Made by a program: the position numbers and the translations under genes. Below the pieces are notes generated by a model that was not told the origin of the DNA, ran no database searches, and worked only from the letters and a program-made list of their open reading frames with translations. This document shows positions 44,401 to 55,294 of a stretch of 64,000 nucleotides of DNA, piece by piece. This DNA comes from Lumbricus terrestris (Eukaryota; Annelida; Clitellata; Crassiclitellata; Lumbricidae). Every line of letters starts with the position of its first letter. The first letter of the stretch is position 1. The DNA lies in NCBI GenBank assembly GCA_949752735.1, contig OX457042.1:33464789-33528788 (forward strand), written 5' to 3'.

Positions 44401-46402
44401 TGATGTATATGTGTGTTTGCTTACATCTGTATATTCAGAGTGTAATACAATATTTATTATCACAGTTGCAGGAAAACACCTTGGTAATCAACAAGAAAGT
44501 GAGCCAAAATCGCCTTCAACGAATCTCTGCACTTTCAGTGCGAGAAGAGTCAGCGGCACGCATATGGTCAGGGATAAAAAAGTTCTACAGAATCTGCTCA
44601 GGACAATAGCTGAAAACATCCAGAGAACTTCATTCCAGCTTCAAGAGACTACGAGTAGGAAGTGTCAGCTGATGCAGATGGTAAATGCATTGATGCAGGA
44701 AGAGATTGCACTCCAGGGACGACTGAAGAAGGAGTCAGACAAGGAAAACGTCGTGAAACAGCAGTTGCAGGAAATAGAAAACGAAGAGAAAGATCTTTGG
44801 AAAGAAGAAGAGCCGAGCTGTGAAGAATTGGATACGTTAATGCAACAAAATGAGCGCCGAGACATGAGGACAGAATGCTGGAAAGTAGAGGAACCGTGCT
44901 GTAAAGAACTGAATGCATTAACTGAAAAAGATGGTCACCACGGCCTGCAGGTAGCAGCGCAAGAGGAAAACGATCTTGTCTCTAAGAACATTCACACGGA
45001 CACGTCCACTGCCAAGCAAATGGATCTGAAACTGTTCAGCGGTTTTGTTGCGATTCCAATCATCAACAGTGTTCAGATCGTCACTTTAAAATTGTGTAGT
45101 GACGAAAATATGACCAAATGTAGCGATAGCAGCCCTGGCCTTCTCAAAGACAGTACAAATCTTACTAATACAAGTGAAACAGCAAAGGCTGAAAACCAGA
45201 CGATGTTTACAGAACCTCTTGCTGAAAAGACGAATGAAGTTGAGTGCAACAGCTCTGATCAATCCACTCATCTTCTTTGCAGTGTCGACACAGATTCACT
45301 TGGTCCACCTCCAATGCCACAACCACGCATATACATCTGCATATTCTGTGGGGAACATTTCCGGGATGCACGAGCAAGGCAGAGCCACGAGCTCACCACT
45401 CATGGAACGGAGTTCCGATGCAACGTGTGTGACAAAGTTTTCTTGTACCGTGACTATCTGGCCAGCCACAAAAAGAAAGTGCACACGGACGAAAAACATG
45501 ATGACCAGACAATGTTTGCCGATTGTCTTGATGAAAAGATGAATTTAAATGAGTGCAACAGCTCTGCCTCTGATCAATCCACTCGTCCTCTTTGCAGTGT
45601 CGAAAAAGATTCATTTGGTCCATCTCCAATGCCACAGCCGCACATCTACATCTGCATATTCTGTGGGGAACATTTCCGGGATGCGCGAGCAAGGCAGAGC
45701 CACGAGCTCACCATGCATGGAACGGAGTTCCGATGCAACGTGTGCGACAAAGTTTTCTCGTGCCGTGAATATCTGGTCAGCCACAAAAAGATGCACACGG
45801 ACGAAAAGCCGTTTGCTTGTACGCTCTGCGACCGCCATTTCAGGACAAATAGACTCATGAAGCGTCATTTCCGACATCACACTGGTGAAAAGCTTTATGC
45901 CTGCTCTGTCTGCTCAGAGCGGTTCTTAAATGCTGATAAGCGCAGGGTCCACATGTCAGTTCACACCGGGAAGCAACCGTACTGGTGCCAGAATTGTGGA
46001 CGTGGTTTCTCGTCCAAAGGCTGTCTCACTCGTCACCTTCGTATACATCGTGGCGAAAAGCAATTTGAGTGCGACGTCTGTGGAAAACGGTTCCGCAGTC
46101 GCTATCAGATTATAGCGCATAAGGAGACGCACGGTGAGAAGCCGTACATCTGCTATTGTTGTGGAAAGCGACTTGGCGCATCGTCTTACAAGGCGCACAT
46201 GAAGACGCACAGCGGTATCAAGGTCTATTACCAGTGCACTGTTTGTGATAAGAAACTGTCAAAGAAGACGACGCTGGAGATGCATACTCGAATCGTTCAC
46301 ATGGGCGAAGCGCCTTACGTCTGTGACATCTGCTATAAGGGATTTACAAAAAACAAGGACTGCAAATTGCATAAAAAAGAGCATGAACACTGTTCAAGCT
46401 AA
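41475..46402 (+). CDS. Gene C: THAP - coiled coil - eleven C2H2 zinc-finger protein (four coding exons, 773 aa)
   Basis: Exons: 41475-41627, 42181-42348, 43264-43327 and 44466-46402, phases 0, 0, 1. THAP ligands are Cys4, Cys9, Cys50 and His53, with RFFQFPKDSRR, ELWKAF and closing AVPTLHPP. Exon 2 ends in a Lys-rich, Cys-containing tail (KKKCVQECFTERKP). Exon 4 differs from A and B by an internal duplication of fingers 1-2. The gene is very close to D: introns around exon 3 are nearly identical. It lies about 7 kb downstream of module E. Intron 3 holds SINE S1 (43838-44060), shared with D. Probable role as for A: nuclear DNA binding with an oligomerising coil. The target is unknown. Confidence 0.87.
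43838..44060 (-). mobile_element. tRNA-derived SINE (family S1) in gene C intron 3
   Basis: Minus-strand GGGCGCGGTGGTGTAGTGGT head, GGTTCGAATCTACC box, ACCTTGGGCAAGTCC core. It is shared with gene D (62051-62275). Gene B has an unoccupied site (CAAATACAATGCTATAAAAT, about 22656). Confidence 0.8.
44466..46402 (+). CDS. Gene C exon 4: coiled coil and eleven C2H2 fingers
   Basis: The acceptor is ATCACAG at 44465. The coiled coil RDKKVLQNLLRTIAENIQ to LWKEEEPSCEE is followed by an acidic linker. Fingers 1-2 (YICIFCGEHF..., FRCNVCDKVF...) occur twice, separated by about 50 residues of linker that is also duplicated. Contact-position residues (-1, 2, 3, 6): finger 3 T,R,L,R; finger 4 N,D,K,V; finger 5 S,G,C,R; finger 6 S,Y,Q,A. 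Finger 7 has the short 11-residue spacing. The stop follows KKEHEHCSS. Confidence 0.9.
45191..45806 (+). repeat. 309-bp in-frame tandem duplication of fingers 1-2 and their linker in gene C
   Basis: 45191-45499 and about 45500-45806 align: ENQTMFTEPLAEK / DDQTMFADCLDEK, SDQSTHLLCSVDTDS / SDQSTRPLCSVEKDS, then IYICIFCGEHFRDARARQSH in both. Finger 2 differs at LYRDYLAS versus SCREYLVS. The period is 103 codons. Only C shows it among units fully visible. Confidence 0.9.
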
Positions 46403-47757
46403 GGTAATGGAAGGTAAAGTGATTCTATTAAGAAGACAGCAGCGCAAGCAAGATGATGTGGGTTAATCACATAGGTAGCAATCTAGACTGCAGGAATAGT
46501 AGATGATGTGAAATTACCAAGGGTGCCCTCACATAGAAGCGTTCAGGCCCCTTCCCGGAAAATTGACACTTATTTTTTTACTTAGTTTTTGGTTTTTGAG
46601 CAAATTTATTTGCACTGATTAAAGCACTGATGAATTATGCTATTGCAAAGTGAAAATTAGAAAATTGCATTTACAAACCTACATGAAAATGCGGCAATGC
46701 CCGTGTTCACCATTTCCTACTTTGCTTGTTTCAAGCTCATGTTCAGTGGCGTAACAACCATGTAACAGGGGTGAACAAAAGTCCACGGCCCCCGAAATTC
46801 TAGGGCCCAAGCTAAGCTTATTAAAAACAGTTTCAGGTATTTTTTTCGATTTATAGTTTCAGACTGCAGATCCTGCGCAGTCTAACAATAATTATGTAGA
46901 TAGTACTAGATACTAGACAAAGCCGGTATGACGGATGGATATGATGAACACAAAGGTCCTCAGAGGAACGCATGTGTCGTGTCTGTCAGGACTCTTATAT
47001 GGGTCATCTGAAATGCTAGTACTAGTATTTGACCCGTAGTAGAAGTCAACAATCGTGCTGCGTCATGCAGTTGTACATGAGGCTGCATTTATCATTCATG
47101 CATGTATAGGTCTAGGTTCATCCTAGTGCACGTCTAGAGGTGCATACATCAATTTACCATGCATTTCCGCTCACTCAATCCCAGCATTAAGGAATGATGC
47201 TTGTATCTGCTTTCTCCTCTTCGTCCTTCCTCCTTACCTCTCTCCCTCTGTCAGTTTCTGTCTGTCTGTGTATGTTACAATCTGTCTCTTTCAGTGTCTG
47301 TAAGCTTATAGGCCTAATTATGCAAACCAAGTGACGGACCCACATTAAACATTAGACCCCCTACAGACTTTTGCAGTCTTCATTCCTACCTATTCATAAT
47401 ACAGTCGCTCATTCGTTTACATTTAAATATGCTAAAACGAAAATAATCAAAGACTAGGCCTAGAGACCACAGTATTCATATACGTACCGTACGCATTACA
47501 CATCATGTAATCTCGACCATGTGTTTGTGTGAGCGAATTGATTGAGTGTCTGAGTGAGTGAGCGAGATTGAGTGTCTTAGTGAGTGAGTGAGCGAGATTG
47601 AGTGAGTATACGTGTTATAGCCTACTGTGTAGGCAATGTTTTACTATAGCGTGTTATTGTATATACCAATAGATTTCGTTTTCTACGAATCAAGTCAATT
47701 TTGGTTGAATATACAGCCTATAAATTCCTCTTGAATTAATTATCACTTTATACACTC
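46403..47757. other. 3' flank of gene C, no gene assigned
   Basis: A possible transposon end (CAGTGGCGTAACAACCATGT) lies at 46745 without a partner. A pyrimidine-rich stretch is at about 47205-47290, and a 29-bp-type GTGAGTGAGCGAGATTGAGT repeat at about 47525-47612. No coding exon is recognised. Confidence 0.4.
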
Positions 47758-48029
47758 CAGTGGCGGCGCCAGGATTTCAGTTGGGGGGGGGGGGCTGAAG
47801 CCTCGCGACGAAAATTTCTTCTGACTTTTTAAAGTCACGAACCGAAATCTCATGAAAATTTTCCATTTTCGCACCCAAAATTTCTGATGTCCTTTTTTTT
47901 AGTCGTCAGCCGAAAATCGTGGATATTTCATTGTAAAAAATCGGATGGCCCGTTTTTAGGGGGGGGGGCTGAGCCTCTTGTAGGGGGCTTAGCCCCCCCC
48001 CCATATCCCCCTAGCGCTGCCATGGCCTG
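47758..48029. mobile_element. MITE related to the element at 27119, target duplication ATACACTC
   Basis: ATACACTC at 47750-47757 and 48030-48037. The left end CAGTGGCGGCGCCAGGATTT is as at 27119. The right end CTAGCGCTGCCATGGCCTG is degraded. Contains long G runs and CGAAAATTTC motifs. It ends about 50 bp left of the duplication junction. Confidence 0.8.
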
Positions 48030-48231
48030 ATACACTCATCAAGGTAGGCCTATGCGAAGAAAACCCCGAGTATTATACCAATTCAGGATTTTAAGATAGG
48101 AGAGTTTTTTAGGAGACCCGTTCAATGCCAAAAATTTGTGGAATTGTAACATTAGATCGGAAATGGGGGAATGCGACCAACGTCAAAAGCCATGCAATGG
48201 CAAATAATTAAAATCGCAGAGGCGATAGATT

Positions 48232-49000
48232 TATCTGGTCACCTGGTGCCGTCAGCTCTTGGAGCTCTGGCGACAGTCGTGATGTATCCTCTCCAGTGTC
48301 TCCTCTCTCTTGTCGCCTCTCTTAGCTCCTCCAGGCTCATGCCAGACTTTTCCTGTACCCATAGGCGTACGAGGCGGGGGTCCAGGGGGGGCAAATGCCC
48401 CCCCAAATTTCGGGCAAATGTGTTTTTCGGGCAAAAGAGGCTTGGACGGGCAAAAAAATTTCGGAGAATTTTTTCGGGCAAAACAGGTACGGGAGGGATT
48501 TTTCGGGCACGCATGGGTAAAAAAAAAGTCGTAAGATTTTTCGGACGGGAAAATCTTAGGAATTTTGGGCGGATGACTAAAAAAAAAAAAAAAAAAGGTC
48601 GTCAGATTTTTCGGACGGAAAAATATTAGGAATTTTGGGCGGATGACTAAAAAAAAAAATTTGTCGGGCAAAAATTTTTTTTTGCCCCCCCACTGCCGAA
48701 ATGTCCCGTACGCCTATGCCTGTACCTCATCCAACCATCTCTTCCTTGGTCTTCCGCGTCTCCTTCCCTCCCCGCATGCCGTCATCAGCTCCTTTTCCAA
48801 ACCGTTAGATCTCAGCACATGGCCGAAGTAGCTCAATTTCCTCCAAGTTGCTGATTGCTGCAGTGTCTCCTCCCTCTCTATTCCGAGCTCCCCGCGCACC
48901 GATTCGTTGTTCTCTTCTCCGTCCATGAAATCCTTATAACGTCTTTCTCCAAATCCACATCTCGCACGCGTTGATTTTCCTTTCCATATCCCGTGGGAAT
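48232..49000 (-). mobile_element. LINE 3' fragment, target duplication GCGATAGATT, interrupted by a MITE
   Basis: GCGATAGATT at 48222-48231 and 49001-49010. Copy 1 has a single GCGATAGATT near 32668. Minus-strand coding tail: WRKLSYFGHVLRSNGLEKEL, GRRRGRPRKRWLDEV, then after the MITE QEKSGMSLEELREATRERRH. Severely 5'-truncated (about 400 bp of LINE). No poly(A). Confidence 0.85.
48360..48718. mobile_element. hAT-type MITE nested in the LINE, target duplication CCTGTACC
   Basis: CATAGGCGTACG and CGTACGCCTATG are exact inverted ends. CCTGTACC at 48352-48359 and 48719-48726. Removing it restores the LINE reading frame at WLDEV|QEKS. The interior is two tandem copies of a TCGGACGG...GGGCGGATGACTAAAA unit. 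Confidence 0.92.
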
Positions 49001-49608
49001 GCGATAGATTAGGCCTACCTATATTTTTTTTATTGCTGCAACGAACTAAAAAAATGCCCAGTTTACTTACTTTGAAATCATGTTAATTTGTTGTGTTTAT
49101 GAGGCCTACTTAGCCTACTAGTCGAGCGCACTGCATCATGAGAGGCAGCTGATATCGCGGCGCTCTATTTTAGTGGTTTCTTGGGTTGCCATACTGTTTA
49201 TAGCAAGGATTCTACAAGGTGTTTATACGAATAGAAGGAGAACTTGCAATTACCTGCACGTAAATACTTAGTCTATATTTTGGTTGGGTTTAATTAACCA
49301 TTATAACGTACGAATGCCTTTTGCATGACTGAATGAATCAGTTGCTGTTATAACGTCCTACCGAACCGTCAGTAACAATAACCTAACGTCGTTATACTGT
49401 GATGCGACTTTGATATTGGTAAGTAAGCAGTCTATCAGTTTCCGCAGAGCCGTATATTTCCAAGAGTCTGGACAACTGCATGTAGCAAATGAACGGTCCC
49501 GGTTCTTGACTGGATCACGTGGTTACTGGCCTCCATTTTGACTCCCTGCAAGTGGATGAGCTATGTTTAGTGTTTACGCTAAATTTTGTGTTTGGAATAT
49601 TTGAAATA

Positions 49609-52015
49609 ATGCCTTGTTGCGCTGCCGTTAACTGTTCGAATCGACACGAAAAGGGGTTTCGGTTGTTTCGTTTTCCGAACAACAAGACGCGCCGTGATTT
49701 GTGGATCGCGAAATTGAAGAGAGACAACTGGAAGCCGACATCGAGTTCAGTTCTATGCGAGGTAAGCAGCATTTACGGTTCTTGTTTTTTATCCGACCAC
49801 CAAAATTTCTAAATTCGATTAAAAATATTTCCTGACGAAATAAAAGCGGGATTTATAGCGCGAGGGTCGGTTAGGGCTCAGGTTAGGCGTCGTGAGGGTC
49901 GGTTAGGTTTAGTTTTAGGGTTAGTGCAGTCATTCCGCTGAAATTGAAGCTGGATTGATGAACAATAATTTTCAATGAAAAATTTATAAAATATATTGGC
50001 AATCCTGGGAACGGCGGTCATAAATTATAAAATTCCATAAATCGATAGTGCGGAGTATTGGATGGGCAAAAGTGTGGGTTTTTCATCCAGCCTCCATTTC
50101 TTAAGCGTTTCTTCATCAATCCAGCTTCTATTTCAGATCTAGAAATACCTTGATCCAGCTTCTATTTCTCATGCGTTATTTTCGTCAATCCAGCTTCTAT
50201 TTCACCTGCAGAAGAACCTTCGTCCAGATTCCAATTCTCTTGCGTTTTTTCATCAATCCAGCCTCCATTTCACCTGTAAAAGCTCTTCATCCAGCTTCTA
50301 TTTCTCAAGCGTGGTTTCTATGCAACCATCCTATAGCCTACACCGTGCTATTACGACACGTCAGGTTGATTTATTTCCCAACGGAATGCCGTCAAAATAA
50401 CGTAAACAATGACGTAAAAAGCCCGAGAAGCTCGTAAGTAAGTGAATAAGTAAAGAATGAAGAAAATAAGTGAATAAATGCAGCCTTAACTGTAGTTGGC
50501 TCTTCCTCTGACGAAAATACATGTTTCGGAATTTATGACCGCCGTTCCCAGGATTGCCAATATATTTGCTGACGAAATAGAAGCGGGATTTATCGAACAA
50601 ATTCTTGTCTAAACAGAAGCTGGATCGATTAAAAGGATTCTCGGCAAACTAGAAGTTGGATTTAATCGTAATCGTAATAAAACGCCACTGGAAAGCCAAG
50701 CGCGGGGCACCGGTTTATTCACGAGCGCTGCGTTGAGTTAGAAGGGTTGTCCGTGAGAGTTCGTGGTGGTCCGGGTCGAGTTACCATAAGATCAGGATCA
50801 GATGCGTTGAGTCAAAAGGGTCGTCCATAAGAGTAGTCCATGGTGGTCCGGGTCGAGGTACCGTAGGATCAGAGGGGTGGAACAGCTACTAAGGTGGGTG
50901 TCGTCTGAGCCGGGAATTGGAGAGTGGGGGGATCAGATGAGACAGGATAAGAGTTCTTGAAAAGGAGTGTCTTTAGTTTCGAGTGAAAGGCCCGAGGTGT
51001 GATGGATAGAGGAGCCTGAGGAAGGTGATGGTGTGTGATTAGTGATGATGGAGGAGGAACTGAAAAGGATCGGAACTCAGCAGGGAGATCATTTATTAAA
51101 GATAACAATGCTGCAACGTTAGTTGTTGGTGTCTTGGTGGTCAGATAAAAAAAAACAAGTACCACATTTACTCTTGGCCTTCCCAGTTTACTTCATAAAA
51201 TTGTATAATAGACATATCGTAAAACTCGGAATTTCTACAGCTTCCACAAAAGCGGAAACTAGCTGGCAATCATGAAGCGTACGCTTGACCAGGCATGATA
51301 CTGGAAGGATTTGCCTTGCCTACAGCCAAGGCCGTTTTATGGACTTTGTTAGTCCTAGGCACTCTTGCAATCTTGAAAACGAAGCTACGAAGCATTCTAC
51401 TATGGGAAATAACATTAATGCAAATAGCCACACAGTTCAGATAATGTTTACTAGCACTGCTTGACTTAAACTGCTTCAGTACAAAATATATTAAATATTT
51501 TCCCGGCCAGTGTTTCAATGCATATCTGATTTTCAGATGCCTGGCTGTGTCCTGGATGGATGGATACAGATTAGACAAGGACTTATGACAACAGAGGCCG
51601 TTGCCCTTGAAAGAATTTGTTTGGCATAAATTAATACAGCTCTTGGTTTTCATAGCTGTGTCCCTGTGCATAAAATTCAAGTCATGTGAACTCGCACACT
51701 ATATTTTTATGGCCCCCTTAAGTGAATTTTATGTATCTATAAAGATGGTGGTTATTATGCAGGAACATTTCGATGAGAATCAGTTCGAAAGAAATCGTAA
51801 GGACGGATGGAGAAAGTTGCGACCCGATGCTGTGCCAACACTCTTCACACAAAGTGTAGTTGTGCATATCAGAAAGCCACCACTGAAACGCAACCCAGAA
51901 GAAAGCCCAACGAAGACTGTTGCAAAGAAGCGATTTTCTTCTACGGACTTCTCTACCGCTACCACTACTGTCACGGCAAGCTCTGGGTCGTCCACAGCAT
52001 GTCAGCTTCACGATG
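49609..52015 (+). CDS. Module F: second-type THAP domain, two exons, paralogue of module E
   Basis: Exons 49609-49761 and 51763-52015, same lengths and phases as E. Exon 1 codes the same protein as E from MPCCAAVNC to VLCE. Exon 2 begins EHFDENQFE (C2CH completed as CE|EH), ends with the same phase-1 donor, and keeps AVPTLF. Differences in exon 2 are few (Thr for Ala, Asn for Ser, and similar). The intron is enlarged by a 1387-bp element starting 15 bases after the donor. No third exon is identified. As with E, joining to the downstream zinc-finger exon (62720, gene D) is phase-compatible but unproven. Confidence 0.65.
49777..51163. mobile_element. 1.4-kb element with GGTWCTTGTTTTTTATCYGACC ends in module F intron
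   Basis: The left end GGTTCTTGTTTTTTATCCGA and reverse complement of the right end (GGTACTTGTTTTTTTTTTAT, then CTGACCACC) match. Flanks GCATTTAC (49769-49776) and ACATTTAC (51164-51171) are near-identical; copy 1 has a single GCATTTAC at about 33591. Interior: ATCCAGCTTCTATTTC units in both directions, and a minus-strand LINE end. Confidence 0.8.
50655..51115 (-). mobile_element. L2/CR1-like LINE 3' end nested in the 49777 element
   Basis: Minus strand reads PRAFHSKLKTLLFKNSYPVS as in the copy at 17240, then a 3' UTR ending in ATTACGATTAAATCC-like sequence near 50660. Confidence 0.7.
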
Positions 52016-52437
52016 GTAATCTATTGTCACTAAATTATTATTGCATTCAAATGTTGTTGCATAGCATGCCGAGTTCAGGGTCCGATTCTGGATTTTTAAA
52101 AGGGTGCTGGAGGCAAGGGCATGCAGCGCCTGCACGAATTCATGCACAAATTGGTGCCCTCAACCCATCTAGCAAATGCAGCACGCTACAGAGTGCTGTA
52201 AGCTTGTGCAGTGGCTAACAAATTTTATGGTCATACTTAAAAAGAGAAAGATCAATGCTGGTTTGCAGAAAATATAAGATTCAACGTGGTAATCAAGTGG
52301 TGTCTGGATCAGGGTGAAGACGTCTGAAGTTGAAGGCATTACGTTAAATCACATGTTTCATGCTTGTAGGTTTCTAAGTGTTTACTATTAGTAGGGTCAT
52401 TCCACATGAAATCAGCCAAAATTCTGAAACATCCCCA

Positions 52438-52895
52438 CCACACCATCTGAGAATTTGATGATATTTAGTCAGTTTGTACTTTGTAGACCAACTTATCTTA
52501 GGAAGCTATGCAAAATATTAGCTCAAAATGTTGCATGGTCTTCGAGATATGACCATTTTATGGTGGGGTAGCGACAGTTCGGGAACGACTTAATTCTGAG
52601 ACTTTTTTACCGCTAATAACTCAGGAAGTATACTAGATACTTCTATAAAATGTTCACAGCATTAGTAGTCTTATGAGTAGACTCTGACCATTGTAAAATT
52701 TTACAGTTTGAACTATTACTCGTGAGCTTAGCTCAGCCTGAAAATGGCATTTTGTTAATTTCGGCAGTATGAAAATTGATATTTGAACAACCACTACTTC
52801 ATTGATATTAAATGTAAAGTCCCATAACTTTTTGGGTTTGTAATGGGCTTTGTGATGAATGATCTTGCAAATTCTGAGGTATTTTAAATGCTAAC
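52438..52895. repeat. Partner of the 458-bp identical stretch at 34908-35365
   Basis: No mismatch in 458 bases. First differences are G/A on the left (34907 versus 52437) and C/T on the right (35366 versus 52896). Confidence 0.85.
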
Positions 52896-53559
52896 TTGAT
52901 GCATTAGACCATCTTGAAAACTGCACAAAGTGAAAACTAGGTTGTCTGCAGATTGAAATATGGCCATTTGAGATAGGTAGCACAGTTATGTGCTGCACAC
53001 ACCATTAAAAAGGGCTTGAAAAGTACTTCCATAGGATGCCAATTTCATTTTGCTTCCGTGATGCCTTCCAAATTACAAAATTCCTGTTGAAAGAGAAAAC
53101 AAGGTTTTTTTTACATTCAGAAGAAAACGGCATGATCTGCAAAGTTTGGGCTGTCATAAATAGGCCAGGAAATGAACTTGAGGACTTATATTTTTTTAAT
53201 ATAATCATTTTATTGTACTCTTTCCAAATATGCAAAAACATTGGTGGTAATATTGGTTGTTTTTAATTTATGAATGTGCAATGTATTTATAGTCACATTT
53301 AGAGTAATCTTATATTCATTTTCCTAAGTAGACCTGAGTGTTTGGAGTCTTGCTTGCTTGCTTGTTTGTTAACAATGCACATCCACAGTTTTGAAGCAGT
53401 CGACCCCAATCCTTCGTCTCGGGGCAGGTTATAGGCGTGTCGGCGAATCTCTGCCACCATAGTGGTCAGGGTGGGGGCAAAAACCCTCATTTTTTATACT
53501 TTTTCAACTGTTGCCATGCATAGTTTTACACTTATTCACCTCAAACGTTACAGCTGGAC

Positions 53560-53891
53560 AGATTTTTACACGGCCACCTCGTCTCCACCCAACACACACC
53601 TCGGCTTGCACGACCGGGTGGGGCAGGGTATTGTTGGGAGGAAATTTTTCCCGAAAACCAAAATTTCACGGGTGGCGTACCGGTGTAGGTCGGAGTGTGG
53701 TGGGGTGGGGTGGAGGGAGGGAGGGGGGAAATGGGAGAGGCGGTGGGGAGGCGTGGAGGGGGGGAGGGGATGGAGGATGGGTAGGGGAAGGAGAGGAGGG
53801 AGGGAGTGGGAAAGGAGGGTAGGAAGTAGTGGATTGGCCGGGAACACAGCGAATCCTAAAATTCCCAGGCAACCCCAGTTACCCAAGCTAG
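53560..53891 (+). mobile_element. Helitron-type repeat, copy 2
   Basis: CCAAAATTTCACGGGTGGCG, GTACCGGTGTAGGTCGGAGT, a G-rich tract and a terminus AAGCTAG|T. Same insertion as 35528-35887. The start is uncertain. Confidence 0.55.
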
Positions 53892-54122
53892 TATGCTATA
53901 TATTTGCTATGTTCCTGCAATTTATTCCGTTTGTATTCCATCAGCGCTCGTGAATTAGCTCAGCACTCATGAATAAGCTGGTGCCCTGCGCTTGGCTTTT
54001 GAGTGGCGATCAAGGCATTTGGAGATTACGCTTGCAATTTTGCTGTGCATAGTTATTCCATATTATTAGGAAATAAACTTGTCAATATTACTGCTACACC
54101 AAGTTGCCAAAATGCAGATATA

Positions 54123-55294
54123 CAGGGTGCGCCAAAAAAAAAGACCCCCCTAAGTTTTTTGCCAATATTTTGGCCAAAAGTGATAATTTCGAAATGAAAT
54201 TTTACAATCTTATAGACAATTCATATTTACACATTATTGCCAGTTTTCATCAAAATATTTCAAACAGGACAAAAGTTACATCACTTTTAGTAAGGTCACC
54301 CACCGTTTTTTGGCGATTCAAAAAACGCGACGCAACAAAAGTAACAAAAAACCAATCCAGTTATTCTGGCCAATATCTTTGTCAAAAGTAAGAATATCGA
54401 AATGAAATTTTACAGGCTTAAACACAATTCATATCTGCACATGGTGGTCAGATTCCATTGAAATATTTCAAACAGAACATAAGTTATATCACTTTTAGTT
54501 AGGCCACCTCACGTTTTTTGACGATGCAAAGACGTAACGCAGCAAAAAGTAGCAAAAACACTATTTTTTTAAATCTCATCTTAAATAATTGTTATCAAAT
54601 AGCCTTGATATTGGTGGATGATCATTATTATTACAATTTAAAAAGAAACAGGGCACCAGCGTAGCTGCGCGTCACTGAGAAGTCACTTAGCAAGATGACA
54701 ATCAAATTGGTAAATAAGGAATCCATGAGATTAATCAACAGGTCTATCAAGAACTTTGCAAAGGGACTCAAAAGAAGTTTTGGCACGAGTGGTGGGCTCA
54801 TTGAACACAAGTTGTGAAGCACTACCAAGTTCATTTGACAACAGTTATTTGAGATCAGACTTAATAAAATCGTGTTTTTGTTACTTTTTGTCGCGTTTCG
54901 TTTTTGAATTGTCAAAAAACGGTGGGTGGCCTCACTAAAAGTGCTATAACTTTTGTCCTGTTTGAAATATTTTGATGAAATCTGAATACCATGTGCAGAT
55001 ATGAATTGTCTATAGGCCTGAAAAATTTCATTTCGATACTCTTATTTTTTGCCAAGATATTGGCAAAAAACCTAATTTTTGTTGCGCTTCGTTTTTGAAA
55101 CGTCAAAAAACGGGGGGGTGACCTCACTAAAAGTGATATAACTTTTGTTCCGTTTGAAATATTTTGATGAAATCTGGCCATAATGTGTAAATATGAATTG
55201 TCTATAAGCCTGTAAAATTTCATTTGGAAATTCCTACTTTTGGTCAAAATATTGGCAAAAAACCTAGGGGGGGTCTTTTTTTTGGCGCACCCTG
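54123..55294. mobile_element. Mariner/Tc1-type foldback element, TA target duplication
   Basis: TA at 54121-54122 and 55295-55296. Copy 1 has CAGATATAGGTCTC without the element (about 36090-36103). Ends CAGGGTGCGCCAAAAAAAAA / TTTTTTTTGGCGCACCCTG. Each arm holds two or more repeats of a unit with TTTCAAACAGGACAAAAGTT and ATCACTTTTAGTRAGG. The centre (54600-54880) is unrelated. No transposase. Confidence 0.87.

Larger units (their letters stand above)
32561..48087 (+). repeat. Tandem segmental duplication, copy 1 (module E + gene C)
   Basis: From ATTTTAAGATAGGAG the sequence matches 48088 onward in order: leader, module E/F, the 458-bp identical stretch, Helitron-type repeat, CAATCAAACTTCTATTT array, gene C/D. 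Divergence is a few per cent outside inserted elements. The main private insertion is 37442-40937. The right limit is taken as the base before copy 2. The far end of copy 2 is beyond the window, so the exact period is an estimate. Confidence 0.8.

Noticed and set aside
46742..46800. CAGTGGCGTAACAACC as a transposon end
   Set aside because: It looks like an hAT-type end, but no inverted partner or target duplication was found downstream.
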